DNA of 41,384 bases from Gemmataceae bacterium (GCA_009697105.1 SIAQ01000036.1:1-41384), one strand, 5' to 3'. Numbered from the stretch's first letter, positions 5,762-15,131 are shown. Translations and numbers: made by a program. The notes: generated by a model from the letters alone, not told the origin.

Positions 5762-7411
5762 ATGCGTAATGAGTTCATTCTTTTGAGAGCGCTGATTCGT
5801 AGGATTCTGCCGTCTCTGGCGATGCCGACTGCGGTCATGCTGTTTGCGGTTGGCACCTTCTATCTCTTCGGAAGTGGTTCGACTTCGCCCCTCAAGAACA
5901 CCGCTGCCGCGCAGGGCGTGAAAGTCAACGGCCCGGCGATCGATCTCGTCGGCGGGACCGATTGGCTGAATACCGATAATCCGATTACCTTGGCCGACCT
6001 CAAGGGCCGAATCGTGCTGCTCGATTTCTGGACGCTCTGCTGTATCAACTGCATCCACACGTTGCCCGATCTCGCGGTGCTCGAGGCTCGTTATCCCGGC
6101 GTGCTTGTCGTCATTGGCATTCATACGCCGAAGTTCGATAACGAAAAGAAAACGGCGAGCGTCCTGAAGGCGATCCTGCGCTACGAAATCAAACATCCCG
6201 TCTACAACGATGCCGAGAAGAAGTTGTGGCGGGCCTATGGCGTCAATCAATGGCCCACGCTCGCGCTTATCGATCCCGACGGCAACTTTCGCGGCGGGGC
6301 GTTTGGCGAGGGCAACCTCGAACTTGTCGAACGCAGCATCAAGGCGCTCATCCAGGAATTCGACAAGAAAGGCACGCTCAAGAAAGACCCGATCAACTTC
6401 AAGCTTCTTGCCGAGAACAACGCCAGTCCACTGCTGTTTCCGGGCAAAGTGCTCGCCGACGCGAAGTCGAAACGGCTCTTCATCGCCGACAGCACCAATC
6501 ATCGCATCGTCGTCACTGATCTTGACGGCAAAAAGATCGCCATCGCGGGCAGCGGTAAAGAAGGCATGAAGGACGGCATATTCGCCGAGGCCGAGTTCAG
6601 CGATCCGCAAGGCATGGCCCTCGACGGCGAGACGCTCTATGTCGCCGACCGCAAGAATCATGCGATCCGCGCTCTCGATCTCAAGAAGGAGACCGTCAAA
6701 CTCGTCGCCGGCACGGGCGTGAAAAATTTGCTTGGCAAACTAGGCACAGCCGGCTCGGCCAAGAAGATCGCCCTGTGCAGTCCGTGGGACTTGCTCATCC
6801 ACAACAAACTCGTCTACATCGCCATGGCGGGGCATCATCAGATTTGGACCTTCGACCCCGCCAAGAGCCACGTCAGCGCCTACGCCGGCACGGGATGGGA
6901 GGAACTCAAGGACGGCCCGCTCAAGTCGGCCATGTTCGCTCAGCCATCCGGTCTCGCCACCGACGGCAAACGCCTGTTCGTCGCCGACAGTGAAATCAGC
7001 GCCATCCGTTCCGTGCCACTCGTTGGCGTCAAGGGCAACGTCACGACGATCGTCGGCGAAGGCCTGTTCGAGTTCGGTGACAAAAACGGCGTCGGCAAGG
7101 ACGTTCGCTTGCAGCACGCCCTCGGCGTCGCCTTCCTCGACGGCAAGCTCTACGTTGCCGACACTTACAACAGCAAAATCAAAATCATCGACCCCAACAA
7201 ACGCTCGTGCGATACCTTTGTCGGCGACCCCGCTCAAAAAACCTTCGACGAACCCGCCGGCCTAAGCATCGCCGCGGGCAAGATGTATGTGGCCGACACC
7301 AACAGCCATCGCATCCAGATCGTCGATATGAAATCGCGCGAGGTCTCCACACTGAAGCTGCAAGGCGTCGATCCGGTGCGGCGTGGGAGTGTGGTATCGG
7401 AAAAAAAATGA
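5762..7411 (+). CDS. Membrane-anchored thioredoxin-fold protein with NHL repeats (NHLRC2-like)
   Basis: A 549-residue protein. A membrane anchor at about 18-37 is followed by a thioredoxin-like domain (about 57-200) with LLDFWTLCCINCIHTLPDL. The CCINC motif (93-97) is that of the NHLRC2 family. After it come several NHL-type beta-propeller blades, each with the pattern LFIADSTNHRIVV, LYVADRKNHAIRALD, LYVADTYNSKIKIID or MYVADTNSHRIQIVD. This suggests an extracytoplasmic thiol-disulphide domain linked to a six-blade propeller, in line with the usual domain order. The reaction and partner are unknown. I chose the ATG at 5762, with TGGAG eight bases upstream. A GTG at 5738 is possible but has weaker support. 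Hairpins lie on both sides of the gene. Confidence 0.92.
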   Translation: MRNEFILLRALIRRILPSLAMPTAVMLFAVGTFYLFGSGSTSPLKNTAAAQGVKVNGPAIDLVGGTDWLNTDNPITLADLKGRIVLLDFWTLCCINCIHTLPDLAVLEARYPGVLVVIGIHTPKFDNEKKTASVLKAILRYEIKHPVYNDAEKKLWRAYGVNQWPTLALIDPDGNFRGGAFGEGNLELVERSIKALIQEFDKKGTLKKDPINFKLLAENNASPLLFPGKVLADAKSKRLFIADSTNHRIVVTDLDGKKIAIAGSGKEGMKDGIFAEAEFSDPQGMALDGETLYVADRKNHAIRALDLKKETVKLVAGTGVKNLLGKLGTAGSAKKIALCSPWDLLIHNKLVYIAMAGHHQIWTFDPAKSHVSAYAGTGWEELKDGPLKSAMFAQPSGLATDGKRLFVADSEISAIRSVPLVGVKGNVTTIVGEGLFEFGDKNGVGKDVRLQHALGVAFLDGKLYVADTYNSKIKIIDPNKRSCDTFVGDPAQKTFDEPAGLSIAAGKMYVADTNSHRIQIVDMKSREVSTLKLQGVDPVRRGSVVSEKK

Positions 7412-7424
7412 GGTTGATTGAATT

Positions 7425-7478
7425 CCGCTTGCGGCTTAGCGCTCTCGTCGGGTCGCGCGAGCGCTAAGCCGCAAGCGG
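7425..7478. repeat. 20-bp perfect hairpin, family B-prime copy 1
   Basis: Arms 7425-7444 and 7459-7478 pair perfectly around 14 bases. The core is CCGCTTGCGGCTTAGCGCTC. It lies 13 bases after the NHL gene stop and may end that transcript. A copy at 12944 differs by a matched change in both arms. Confidence 0.9.
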
Positions 7479-7560
7479 AGATATCCCACTCGCCGACCTG
7501 CAACCGGGATCGTATGATGTCGTCAGACATTTCCGCGATTCCTTTATCAGGAGGCCCGAC

Positions 7561-8421
7561 ATGCGAACACGGACAAACCCAGGCTTCACCAGGCGCGGTT
7601 TCGGCTTGGTTGAACTGCTCGTCATCATCGCCATCATCGCGATGTTGCTCGCGCTTCTCATCCCGGCCGTGCAAAAGGTGCGCGAGGCGGCCACGCGCAC
7701 GCAATCGACCAACCATCTCAAGCAGATCGCCCTGTCGATGCATGGCTTCCACGACTCCAGCAAACGCCTGCCGTTCAACGGCTCCGATGCGATGGTTGGC
7801 AAAGTGAAGTACACGAAGGATGCCCAGGCGGAAAAATACACCAGCGGCAGCTGGGGGTTTCAGGTTCTGCCCTTTATGGACCATTTACCGCTGTTCGATA
7901 AGCCATCGTCGGATGTTGGCATTCCAAGCTTCATGTGCCCCGGGCGAGGCCGACCGTCCGTCGAATTCCGCAAAGGCGGCGGCGGGGCCTGGTCGGACTA
8001 TTTCCTCAACAACTATCTCAACAACCCGGCGAAAGCCGAGACACCCGATAACCCAGATATGAAACGCACGTTTGTAGGCATCACGGACGGTTCGTCCAAC
8101 ACCGTCTTCGCGGGGCATGGCAATATCGAAATGGTTGATTACAAGTCCGATTCCAACGTCGCCTTCTGCTCGACCATCCTGACCGGTGGCACGACCGGCA
8201 CGATTCGCGCGGGCAAGAACGGCGTCGCCAATCCGGCCGGGGCATCAATGCAACGCGACAGCACCCAGGCCCCGACGCTCGGCAGCTGGGGCGGACCGTT
8301 CCCGCAGGGCGGCCTGATGTCCATGTGCGATGGAACCGTGCGGATGTTCCCGTATGGCACGCAGAATCTCGCTAATTTTCTGACGCCTAACGGCGCTGAG
8401 GTGACGAATCTGCCGGATTGA
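7561..8421 (+). CDS. DUF1559 domain protein with type IV pilin-like N terminus
   Basis: A 286-residue protein of the planctomycete DUF1559 (SBP_bac_10-like) family. The N terminus has the prepilin signal: basic RR, then GFGLVELLVIIAIIAMLLAL, with the predicted cut after Gly13 and the conserved Glu at mature position 5. The usual LIPAVQKVREAATRTQS and NHLKQIALSMHGFHDSS follow. The C-terminal GGLMSMCDGTVRMFPYG corresponds to the family's DG-V motif. It is presumably processed by a prepilin peptidase and exposed as a pseudopilin or surface fibre; its precise role is unknown. The ATG at 7561 has AGGAGG six bases upstream. The length is at the short end of the family. It is convergent with the pyruvate carboxylase gene. 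Confidence 0.95.
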   Translation: MRTRTNPGFTRRGFGLVELLVIIAIIAMLLALLIPAVQKVREAATRTQSTNHLKQIALSMHGFHDSSKRLPFNGSDAMVGKVKYTKDAQAEKYTSGSWGFQVLPFMDHLPLFDKPSSDVGIPSFMCPGRGRPSVEFRKGGGGAWSDYFLNNYLNNPAKAETPDNPDMKRTFVGITDGSSNTVFAGHGNIEMVDYKSDSNVAFCSTILTGGTTGTIRAGKNGVANPAGASMQRDSTQAPTLGSWGGPFPQGGLMSMCDGTVRMFPYGTQNLANFLTPNGAEVTNLPD

Positions 8422-8429
8422 TGTGGGTT

Positions 8430-8503
8430 GTTTAGCCGCTCGCCTTTGGCGAGCGCGGGCTTGGCGGCATTCAAACGCGCTCGCCAAAGGCGAGCGGCTA
8501 AAC
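8430..8503. repeat. Long hairpin, family B copy 1, at a convergent junction
   Basis: Arms 8430-8457 and 8476-8503 (28 bp) pair fully, and each arm also holds the small palindrome CTCGCCTTTGGCGAG. It fills the 89-base space between two convergent stops, so it could end transcripts from both sides. Confidence 0.95.
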
Positions 8504-8510
8504 AAGCGGC

Positions 8511-11500
8511 CTATGCGTATCGCAACAACAAATCGCCCGCTTCGATTTGCATTTGCGCTCGGACCAGTACCTCGGCGATCTTGCCCGTGCGATCGGCATA
8601 GACGGTCGTTTCCATCTTCATCGCTTCCATCGTCACCAATTTTTGGCCCGCCGTTACTTCTTCGCCGCCGGTCACGTTGACACGCACGATCAGGCCCGGC
8701 ATCGGCGCGCCGACATGTTTCGTGTTCCCCGCCTCCGCCTTCGGATGCCGACGCACTTCGCCTGCTAGCAACTTGTCAAGGACCGACACCTCACGCGGTT
8801 GGCCGTTGAGCTCGAAGAAGATCAGTCGTCGGCCATCGGGCATCGGATCGCCGACCGAGAGAAACTTGATAATGAGCGTCTTGCCCGGCTCAATATCGAC
8901 ACCGATCTCGTCACCTTTCTCCATGCCGTAGAAAAACACCGGCGAGGGCAGCACGCTGACATCCGAATACTCCGCCTGATGCGTTAAGAAGTCGGTGTGC
9001 ACTCGCGGATACAGCAGTTGCGTGACGACCTCGCGATCCGTCGCAGGCCGGGCGAATTGCTTGGCCAGTGTTGATCGCGGCACTTCAAGGTCCGCCGGCG
9101 GCAGGATGGCGCCGGGGCGCGTCGTCATGGCGGTGCGATTCTTTAGTACGCGCTTCTGCAATTTCTCCGGGAACCCGCCGACCGGTTGGCCAAGCTTGCC
9201 CTCGAAAAACTCGACGACCGATTCCGGAAACGAAAGCTCGCGCGTGCCATCGATCACGTCGTTCGGAGTAAGGTTGTTCGCGACCATGAACAGCGCCATG
9301 TCGCCGACGACTTTCGACGTTGGCGTGACCTTGACGATGTCGCCGAACATCTGATTGACCTCGGCGTACACACGACAGCATTCCGGCCAGCGCGATTCGA
9401 TGCCGAGCGCTTGTGCCTGCTGCAGCAAATTCGTGTACTGCCCGCCGGGCATCTCGTGGCGATAGACTTCGGAGCTGGCGGCGTATTGCCCGGTCTCGAA
9501 CGGCAGATAATAGCGCCTGACTGCTTCCCAATATTGTGCGGTTTGATGTAGCGACTCGAACTCCATGCCGGTGTCGCGCTCGGTGAAACGCAAGCACTCG
9601 ACGAGCGTGTTGAGATTCGCTTGGCTCGTCATTCCCGAAAGCGAACTCATGGCTGCATCGACGATATCGACGCCTTCCTGTGCCGCGGCGATGAGCGATG
9701 CGATCTGCCCACCAGCTGAGTCGTGCGTGTGAAAATGAATCGGCAGCCCGACCTCTTGCTTGAGCGTGCGGAACAGTTTCTGAGCGGCATGCGGCTTGCA
9801 AACGCCGGCCATGTCTTTGATGCCAAGGATCGTCGCGCCGAGTTTTTCGAGTTGCTTGGCGAGATCGACGTAATATTTCAGCGAATATTTGTCGCGTTTC
9901 GGATGGAGGATGTCACCGGTGTAGCAGATCGCGGGTTCGCAGACTTTGCCTTGCTCGAGGACCGCTTCGATGGCGAGCTGCATGTTGGGCATCCAGTTCA
10001 GCGCGTCGAAGATGCGGAAGACATCGACACCCGCCTGGGCCGACTCACGCACGAAAAGTTTGACGACATTGTCAGGATAATTGGCATAGCCGACTGCGTT
10101 GTTGGCGCGGAGCAGCATCTGAAAGAGCAGGTTCGGGACGAGTTCGCGCATTTCTTCGAGGCGTTGCCAGGGGTCTTCCTTGAGGAAGCGCATGGAGGTA
10201 TCGAAGGTGGCGCCGCCCCACATTTCGAGCGAGAAGAAGTCGGCATGGCGCCGCGCATAGACCGGTGCAATTTGCAGCATGTCGTGGGTGCGCATGCGCG
10301 TCGCCAGCAGCGATTGGTGTGCGTCGCGGAACGTGGTATCGGTGAGCAGCAAGCGTTTCTGAGCCTTCACCCATTTCGCCAATCCCGCCGGGCCGTCCTT
10401 GAGCAGAATCTGGCGTGTGCCGTCAGGAATTTTCTCCGTGGTCACCTTCGGCAGCGGCGCCGGTTCGCGCGATATTTTCTGCCGGCGTTCGGGAGCCAAG
10501 TTTTTCACCGGCGCTTCGTGATGGCCGTTGACGATGACCTCGCCGATGTACGTCAGTAACTTCGTGGCGCGGTCCTTGCGTTCGGGGAGTTGGAAGAGAG
10601 CGGGGGTTTCATCCAAAAACCGCGTCGTGCATTTGCCTTTGAGGAACGCCTCGTGCTTGACGAGATTGATGAGAAACGGGATATTCGTCTTCACGCCGCG
10701 GATGCGGAATTCCTGCAACCCGCGTTCCATGCGTCGGGCGGCATCAACAAAGCGAATGCCACGCGCGGTGACTTTGACGAGCATCGAATCGTAGAACGGC
10801 GTGATGACCGCGCCCGTAAAGGCCGTGCCCGCGTCGAGGCGGATGCCCAAACCGCCCGTCGAGCGATAATGGCTGAGCCGACCGTGGTTGGGCACGAACT
10901 TATTGGTGGGGTCTTCGGTCGTCACCCGGCACTGGATGGCGAAGCCGTGCTGCATGACTTTCGATTGTTCACCCAGCCCGATTTCCGGATCGGACAACGG
11001 CCTGCCTTGCGCGATGAGAAGCTGTGACTGGATCAGATCGTACCCGGTAATCTCCTCGGTGACGGTATGCTCAACCTGGATGCGCGGGTTGACTTCGATG
11101 AAGTAAAACTTCTTGGCCTCGACATCATACAGGAACTCGACCGTGCCCGCGTTGTCCAACCCCGCCTCTCGACCAATCGCCAGGGCGGCGTCCCACATCG
11201 CGTGGCGGATGTCGTCGTCGAGATTTGGGGCTGGCGCGATCTCGACGACCTTTTGATGGCGGCGTTGGAGCGAGCAATCGCGTTCAAAGAGGTGGACGAG
11301 GCCGCCGTGCTTGTCGCCGAGCAGTTGCACTTCGATATGGCGAGCGCGAGAGATGAATTTTTCGAGAAAGACATCGGGCACGCCAAAAGCCGTGCCTGCT
11401 TCGCGTTGGGCTTGCTCGACGGCATCGTCGAGTTGATCGGCGGAGAGAGCGACGCGCATGCCACGTCCGCCGCCGCCCATCGAGGCTTTGACGATGACGG

Positions 11501-11987
11501 GATAACCGAGCCTCTCGGCCAAAGCGCGAGCGGCGGTTTTATCGCTGAGCGGCTCATCGCCGCCGGAGAGGATCGGGACGTTGGCGCGTTGTGCGAGTCG
11601 GCGTGCTGCCAGTTTGTCGCCGAGTTGTTCGAGGACCTGCACACGCGGCCCGACGAAGATGATGCCGGCGTCGTTGCAGGCTTTGGCAAAGTTCGGATTT
11701 TCCGAGAGAAACCCGTAGCCCGGATGGATCGCATCGACCTCACGTTCGCGCGCCAGCGCGATGATGCCGGCGATGTCCAAGTAAGAGCGCAACGGTTCAC
11801 CAGACTGACCGACGCGATAGGCTTCGTCGGCTTTGAAGCGGTGCAGTGCGAAGCGATCTTCGTGGGCGTAGATCGCGACAGTGCGGATGCCGAGTTCGTG
11901 AGCCGAGCGAAATACGCGAATAGCGATTTCGCTGCGATTGGCGACCAACAGCTTGCGAATGGGTTTCGATGCGTTCAGAGCCGACAT
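8511..11987 (-). CDS. pyc: Pyruvate carboxylase
   Basis: A 1158-residue, full-length single-chain pyruvate carboxylase. It makes oxaloacetate from pyruvate, bicarbonate and ATP using biotin, and refills the TCA cycle. Domains in order: biotin carboxylase (about 10-460; KLLVANRSEIAIRVFR, the ATP-grasp loop [24 protein letters not shown]), a linker, the carboxyltransferase TIM barrel (about 530-830; LLTDTTFRDAHQSLLATRMR, EMWGGATFD, GIKDMAG, HFHTHDSAGG), the conserved PYC domain, and a biotinyl domain with EAMKMET (Lys1124). The ATG at 11987 has GAGGA eight bases upstream. The longer open frame to 12131 adds unlikely residues. A ten-base tandem repeat lies 170 bases upstream. All key motifs are present and no defect is seen. 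Confidence 0.97.
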   Translation of the reverse strand: MSALNASKPIRKLLVANRSEIAIRVFRSAHELGIRTVAIYAHEDRFALHRFKADEAYRVGQSGEPLRSYLDIAGIIALAREREVDAIHPGYGFLSENPNFAKACNDAGIIFVGPRVQVLEQLGDKLAARRLAQRANVPILSGGDEPLSDKTAARALAERLGYPVIVKASMGGGGRGMRVALSADQLDDAVEQAQREAGTAFGVPDVFLEKFISRARHIEVQLLGDKHGGLVHLFERDCSLQRRHQKVVEIAPAPNLDDDIRHAMWDAALAIGREAGLDNAGTVEFLYDVEAKKFYFIEVNPRIQVEHTVTEEITGYDLIQSQLLIAQGRPLSDPEIGLGEQSKVMQHGFAIQCRVTTEDPTNKFVPNHGRLSHYRSTGGLGIRLDAGTAFTGAVITPFYDSMLVKVTARGIRFVDAARRMERGLQEFRIRGVKTNIPFLINLVKHEAFLKGKCTTRFLDETPALFQLPERKDRATKLLTYIGEVIVNGHHEAPVKNLAPERRQKISREPAPLPKVTTEKIPDGTRQILLKDGPAGLAKWVKAQKRLLLTDTTFRDAHQSLLATRMRTHDMLQIAPVYARRHADFFSLEMWGGATFDTSMRFLKEDPWQRLEEMRELVPNLLFQMLLRANNAVGYANYPDNVVKLFVRESAQAGVDVFRIFDALNWMPNMQLAIEAVLEQGKVCEPAICYTGDILHPKRDKYSLKYYVDLAKQLEKLGATILGIKDMAGVCKPHAAQKLFRTLKQEVGLPIHFHTHDSAGGQIASLIAAAQEGVDIVDAAMSSLSGMTSQANLNTLVECLRFTERDTGMEFESLHQTAQYWEAVRRYYLPFETGQYAASSEVYRHEMPGGQYTNLLQQAQALGIESRWPECCRVYAEVNQMFGDIVKVTPTSKVVGDMALFMVANNLTPNDVIDGTRELSFPESVVEFFEGKLGQPVGGFPEKLQKRVLKNRTAMTTRPGAILPPADLEVPRSTLAKQFARPATDREVVTQLLYPRVHTDFLTHQAEYSDVSVLPSPVFFYGMEKGDEIGVDIEPGKTLIIKFLSVGDPMPDGRRLIFFELNGQPREVSVLDKLLAGEVRRHPKAEAGNTKHVGAPMPGLIVRVNVTGGEEVTAGQKLVTMEAMKMETTVYADRTGKIAEVLVRAQMQIEAGDLLLRYA

Positions 11988-12160
11988 CTGTGCTATCCTC
12001 TTTCTGCATTGTTTCACGATTGGTTTTTTTATGCATGCGCTGGCGATTTGCAAACACGCTTCGCTGCGATGGTGTGCACGACGATTCAAGCCACGGAGCA
12101 AATACTGCCACGGAAAGCCCAGCGAGGCCAAGCCGCAACCACTGGTCAGAAGATGCTAGC

Positions 12161-12257
12161 CACGGAAGTACACGGAAGTACACGGAAGTACACGGAAGTA
12201 CACGGAAGTACACGGAAGTACACGGAAGTACACGGAAGTACACGGAAGTACACGGAA
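12161..12257 (+). repeat. Ten-base tandem repeat CACGGAAGTA, nine full copies
   Basis: Nine identical copies of CACGGAAGTA plus a partial tenth. It lies about 170 bases upstream of the pyc start, between divergently oriented genes. Perfect identity between units suggests recent expansion, so copy number probably varies between strains. Any effect on pyc expression is speculation. Confidence 0.97.
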
Positions 12258-12327
12258 AAACGCAGGAGCAGGAAATTGAATTCTCTATAATTTGGCTCTC
12301 CCCCACCAATGGTAGAGAACCAAAAAA

Positions 12328-12477
12328 ATGAAACGATTCAGAAACATTCAGGCCACACTGAGAGCAGACTTTTTCAACTATCTCCGGGAGCGTGCGAACG
12401 ACGAGTCCATTGTTGTCGCCTGTGCCGATTGTAGCGATCGCATCGACTGCTCCGCAAACGATCGTCGCAATTTATAG
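12328..12477 (+). CDS. Possible small protein, 49 residues
   Basis: A short open frame reading MKRFRNIQATLRADFFNYL and so on, with three cysteines in the second half (ACADCSDRIDCS). It has a basic start and no membrane segment. There is only a weak AGAGAA upstream of the ATG and I know no family for it. The stretch has fewer G/C third positions than neighbouring genes. It may be a chance frame in the otherwise gene-free space from 12258 to 12558. Confidence 0.25.
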   Translation: MKRFRNIQATLRADFFNYLRERANDESIVVACADCSDRIDCSANDRRNL

Positions 12478-12558
12478 TGTCATCGGCAACCTTGCCCCCG
12501 CGCTCGACGTAAGGTTGGGAAGGCTGGATCGTCTTTGCCAATTTCGTGGAGTCTTACC

Positions 12559-12885
12559 ATGATGCGTGTATTGCTGGTTATTTCAATTGTTTGTTCGCCG
12601 GTGTTTTTCTCGATTGTTGGGCGTGCTCAGGAACGGGAGCAGGTTGCGCAGCCGGAAAAGCTGCCGGCGCCGAAGGTGCAGATCGTGCCGAACTATGAGA
12701 TTGTGCCGTACCTGCCGCGGACGGGGTCGCGCGACGTTTGGCAGCACTATGGAGTGAGTCCGCTGGGGCGGTTTGTACCGAAGGTTATTGTGACATCTTA
12801 TGGTGCGATGTACTCGCGTGATTTGGCGCCGTACCCATGGATTCAGAATCGCTCGACGGCGATCATGCCGTATGCTCGAGATTGA
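12559..12885 (+). CDS. Small secreted protein of unknown function
   Basis: A 108-residue protein. Residues 1-22 are a signal peptide (MMRVLLVISIVCSPVFFSI, then GRAQ, with a likely cut after RAQ or nearby). The mature part is short and rich in Pro, Tyr and Arg, with NYEIVPYLPRTGSRDVWQHY, SPLGRFVPKVI and a closing MPYARD. I recognise the general style of small planctomycete exported proteins but can name no family. The ATG at 12559 has GTGGAG about eight bases upstream. It is followed by a perfect hairpin at 12944. Export is likely; the function is unknown. Confidence 0.75.
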   Translation: MMRVLLVISIVCSPVFFSIVGRAQEREQVAQPEKLPAPKVQIVPNYEIVPYLPRTGSRDVWQHYGVSPLGRFVPKVIVTSYGAMYSRDLAPYPWIQNRSTAIMPYARD

Positions 12886-12943
12886 TGGGAAAACGCCGGC
12901 GAATCGGTACACTAAGGGAAGTTACGAATGAAACTTCCTGATT

Positions 12944-12997
12944 CCGCTTGCGGCTAAGCGCTCGGTGTATCCCACGCGAGCGCTTAGCCGCAAGCGG
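12944..12997. repeat. 21-bp perfect hairpin, family B-prime copy 2
   Basis: Arms 12944-12964 and 12977-12997 pair perfectly. Compared with the copy at 7425, TTA in the left arm is TAA here, and the right arm has the matching change, so pairing is kept. Confidence 0.92.
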
Positions 12998-13013
12998 CGA
13001 TAGCGGAAACCGT

Positions 13014-15056
13014 ATGCCGGTCACGATTTGTCCTCGCTGTAAGCACGTTAATCCGCAATTTGCGAATTACTGCCATTTCGATGGGGTTGTGCTGCAAGCC
13101 CATCAGGATGCTGCTGCTCATCGTCTGCCCAATGAGTTTGTCTTCCCTTCAGGCCGACGCTGCAAGACGTTTGACGAGTTCGCACAAGGTTGCCAGGAGG
13201 AGTGGGCCGCCGCGCGCGACCTGTTGATGCACGGCATGTTCACGCAATATTTCCGCGCGGGCAATCGCGCCGATCTCGTTCGCGCGGCCGACGACGCCAA
13301 GGCACAGACGAATCCGGATATCGCCCTGACGACATTTCTCATCTCGCTGCCCGGCACTCGCACGCATTCACCGAAGCTTGATCTCACGCCCCGACGCATC
13401 TTGCTTGGCAGCTTGCTCGTCGGCGAGACGAAGACGGTTCCGTTGACGGTCATCAACCAGGGCCCGGGGATGTTGCAAGGCACGATCACCGTAGCCGAGG
13501 GCCAGGATTGGCTCAGCCTAAGCGATACGAAGCCGGTGCACGAAGCCGAAGTCTCGACGATGCGCGAGCAGACGGTGCGTCTCACGATCAAGACCAAGGG
13601 CATCGCCGCGGGGCAGACATATGGCGCCAAGCTGACGGTGGTGACGAACGGCGGCATCGTCGAGGTGCCGTTGCGGATGGACCTGGCCGCCCAGCCGTTC
13701 GCCCAGCCGCCGTTTCAAGGTGTGCGGACGCAGCGAGACTTCGCCGAGAAGATGCGTTTGCAACCGAAGGCCGCGGTGCCGATCTTGGAATCGGGAGAAG
13801 CACAACGCTGGTTCGAGCAAAACGGGTGGACCTATCCGGTAAGTGGCAAGCAGGTCAAAGGTGTGGGCGGCGTGCAGCAGTTTTTCGAGGGCATGGGGTT
13901 GTCGAAGCCGCCGGACGTGCAGCTATCGCAGAAAGAATTTCGCTTTACGTGCAAGCATCAGGACACCTTGCGGGGGCAAGTGACGCTGTCCACCGACGTG
14001 AAAAAATGGGTGTACGCTGACATCAAGAGTGACTGCTTGTGGTTGAAAACGCCGATGCCGCAAGTAAGCGGAGCACAGCAGGCGGTCGTGCCAATCGAGA
14101 TCGACACGACGCAATGGACCGGTGGCCCGATCGGCGAAGGGCGCTTGACGCTAACCGCAAACGGCGGGCAGAAGTTCACAGTGAAGGTGACGGTGGAGGT
14201 AATCGGCGCGCCGGCGGAAAAGGCGACGCCGTCGACCATCATGAGCGCGCCGACGATAGCGTCGAAGCCGGCGCCGTCTTCGGCGATCAAAGCCGGCGAA
14301 CCGCCGCCGGTGATCGCGCCGACGGTAGCTCACCTTCCCGCCGATCGTGCTCGATTCATGCCAGCGTTTCTGACGATGGTATTGCTCTGCTTCATGGTGC
14401 GCATGGCTCTGGTCCCGATCGTCGATTGGTACGGACGCGACACGGTGACGATCGCGGCGATCACGAAGCTCGGCGTCCAGCCGACGGTTGACAGCCCATT
14501 CGGCGAGATCGGCGGTTGGCTGAATCTGCCCTGGCTGCCGATCCTCACGGGAGTCGATGACAAACTGTCGGCGAACACTTTTCAGAACGGCAACAATGCT
14601 GAGCTGAGCATGAGCGAGTTTCGCCATTACTTCGCGAGTTATTTTATCCGCTGGTTTGTGCTTCGGCTGTGGTGGGTCGGCGCAGTGTTTGGCGTGCTGC
14701 TCGTGCTACGTGGCGGCGGCGGGATGCTCGATGCGCCGTGGGGCGTCATCGCCGGCGCCGGGGCGGGATTCGCAATCGCTGCCACGCTGGCCGCAATCTT
14801 TCTGATCGTCGAAATGATTCCGCACACGCTTTGGCATTTGACGCTTGGCCAGCGCGGCGGGTTCGGGTTGTTGCTGCTGTGGTCGGTGCTCGCGGTGCTG
14901 TGCTGGCTGGGCGTCGGCGTTGTGCTGGGCATCGTCGTGCCGTGGTTCACGCTGTTACGCCGAGTGGTGATCAACCCGATCCAGGGCCTGATCGCGGGAT
15001 CGCTGGGTCTGGTGGGGCTGCGGCGTTTCGCGGATTACTGGACGCCGTCGGTTTAG
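13014..15056 (+). CDS. Zinc-ribbon protein with Ig-like repeats and C-terminal membrane segments
   Basis: A 680-residue protein. A zinc-ribbon-like start (CPRCKHVNPQFANYC, Cys6/9/20) is followed by a helical segment (FPSGRRCKTFDEFAQGCQEEW onward) seen in other large planctomycete proteins. Two Ig-like beta domains follow, at about 122-232 (LDLTPRRILLGSLLVGETKT, VVTNGGIVEVPLRM) and about 305-405 (VQLSQKEFRFTCKHQDTLRG, LTANGGQKFTVKV). After an Ala/Pro linker, about four membrane segments fill the C terminus (for example FMPAFLTMVLLCFMV and LLLLWSVLAVLCWLGVGVV). I know no function. The start at 13014 places the zinc ribbon at the N terminus, as is usual. The stop codon lies inside the hairpin at 15051. 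It stands in line with an FHA protein and a third membrane protein, probably one functional unit. Confidence 0.88.
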   Translation: MPVTICPRCKHVNPQFANYCHFDGVVLQAHQDAAAHRLPNEFVFPSGRRCKTFDEFAQGCQEEWAAARDLLMHGMFTQYFRAGNRADLVRAADDAKAQTNPDIALTTFLISLPGTRTHSPKLDLTPRRILLGSLLVGETKTVPLTVINQGPGMLQGTITVAEGQDWLSLSDTKPVHEAEVSTMREQTVRLTIKTKGIAAGQTYGAKLTVVTNGGIVEVPLRMDLAAQPFAQPPFQGVRTQRDFAEKMRLQPKAAVPILESGEAQRWFEQNGWTYPVSGKQVKGVGGVQQFFEGMGLSKPPDVQLSQKEFRFTCKHQDTLRGQVTLSTDVKKWVYADIKSDCLWLKTPMPQVSGAQQAVVPIEIDTTQWTGGPIGEGRLTLTANGGQKFTVKVTVEVIGAPAEKATPSTIMSAPTIASKPAPSSAIKAGEPPPVIAPTVAHLPADRARFMPAFLTMVLLCFMVRMALVPIVDWYGRDTVTIAAITKLGVQPTVDSPFGEIGGWLNLPWLPILTGVDDKLSANTFQNGNNAELSMSEFRHYFASYFIRWFVLRLWWVGAVFGVLLVLRGGGGMLDAPWGVIAGAGAGFAIAATLAAIFLIVEMIPHTLWHLTLGQRGGFGLLLLWSVLAVLCWLGVGVVLGIVVPWFTLLRRVVINPIQGLIAGSLGLVGLRRFADYWTPSV

Positions 15057-15131
15057 CCGCTTGCCTTTGGCGAGCGCGGACGACACGCGGATAACGACAC
15101 GCACGCGCTCGCCAAAGGCGAGCGGCTAAAC
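15051..15131. repeat. Long hairpin, family B copy 2, carrying a gene's stop codon
   Basis: Arms 15051-15078 and 15104-15131 (28 bp, one mismatch) match the hairpin at 8430. The first bases, GTTTAG, supply the final Val codon and the TAG stop of the upstream gene, so the element seems to have landed at the very end of that frame. Confidence 0.93.

Noticed and set aside
5516..6661. Long minus-strand open frame of 381 codons over the NHL gene
   Set aside because: Antisense shadow of a clear thioredoxin/NHL gene; no family resemblance, and it runs into the family A hairpin.
12161..12257. CRISPR array
   Set aside because: Ten-base units with no spacers; a simple tandem repeat.
11067..12290. Plus-strand open frame of 407 codons over the pyc start region
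   Set aside because: Antisense to biotin carboxylase and ends by translating the ten-base tandem repeat.
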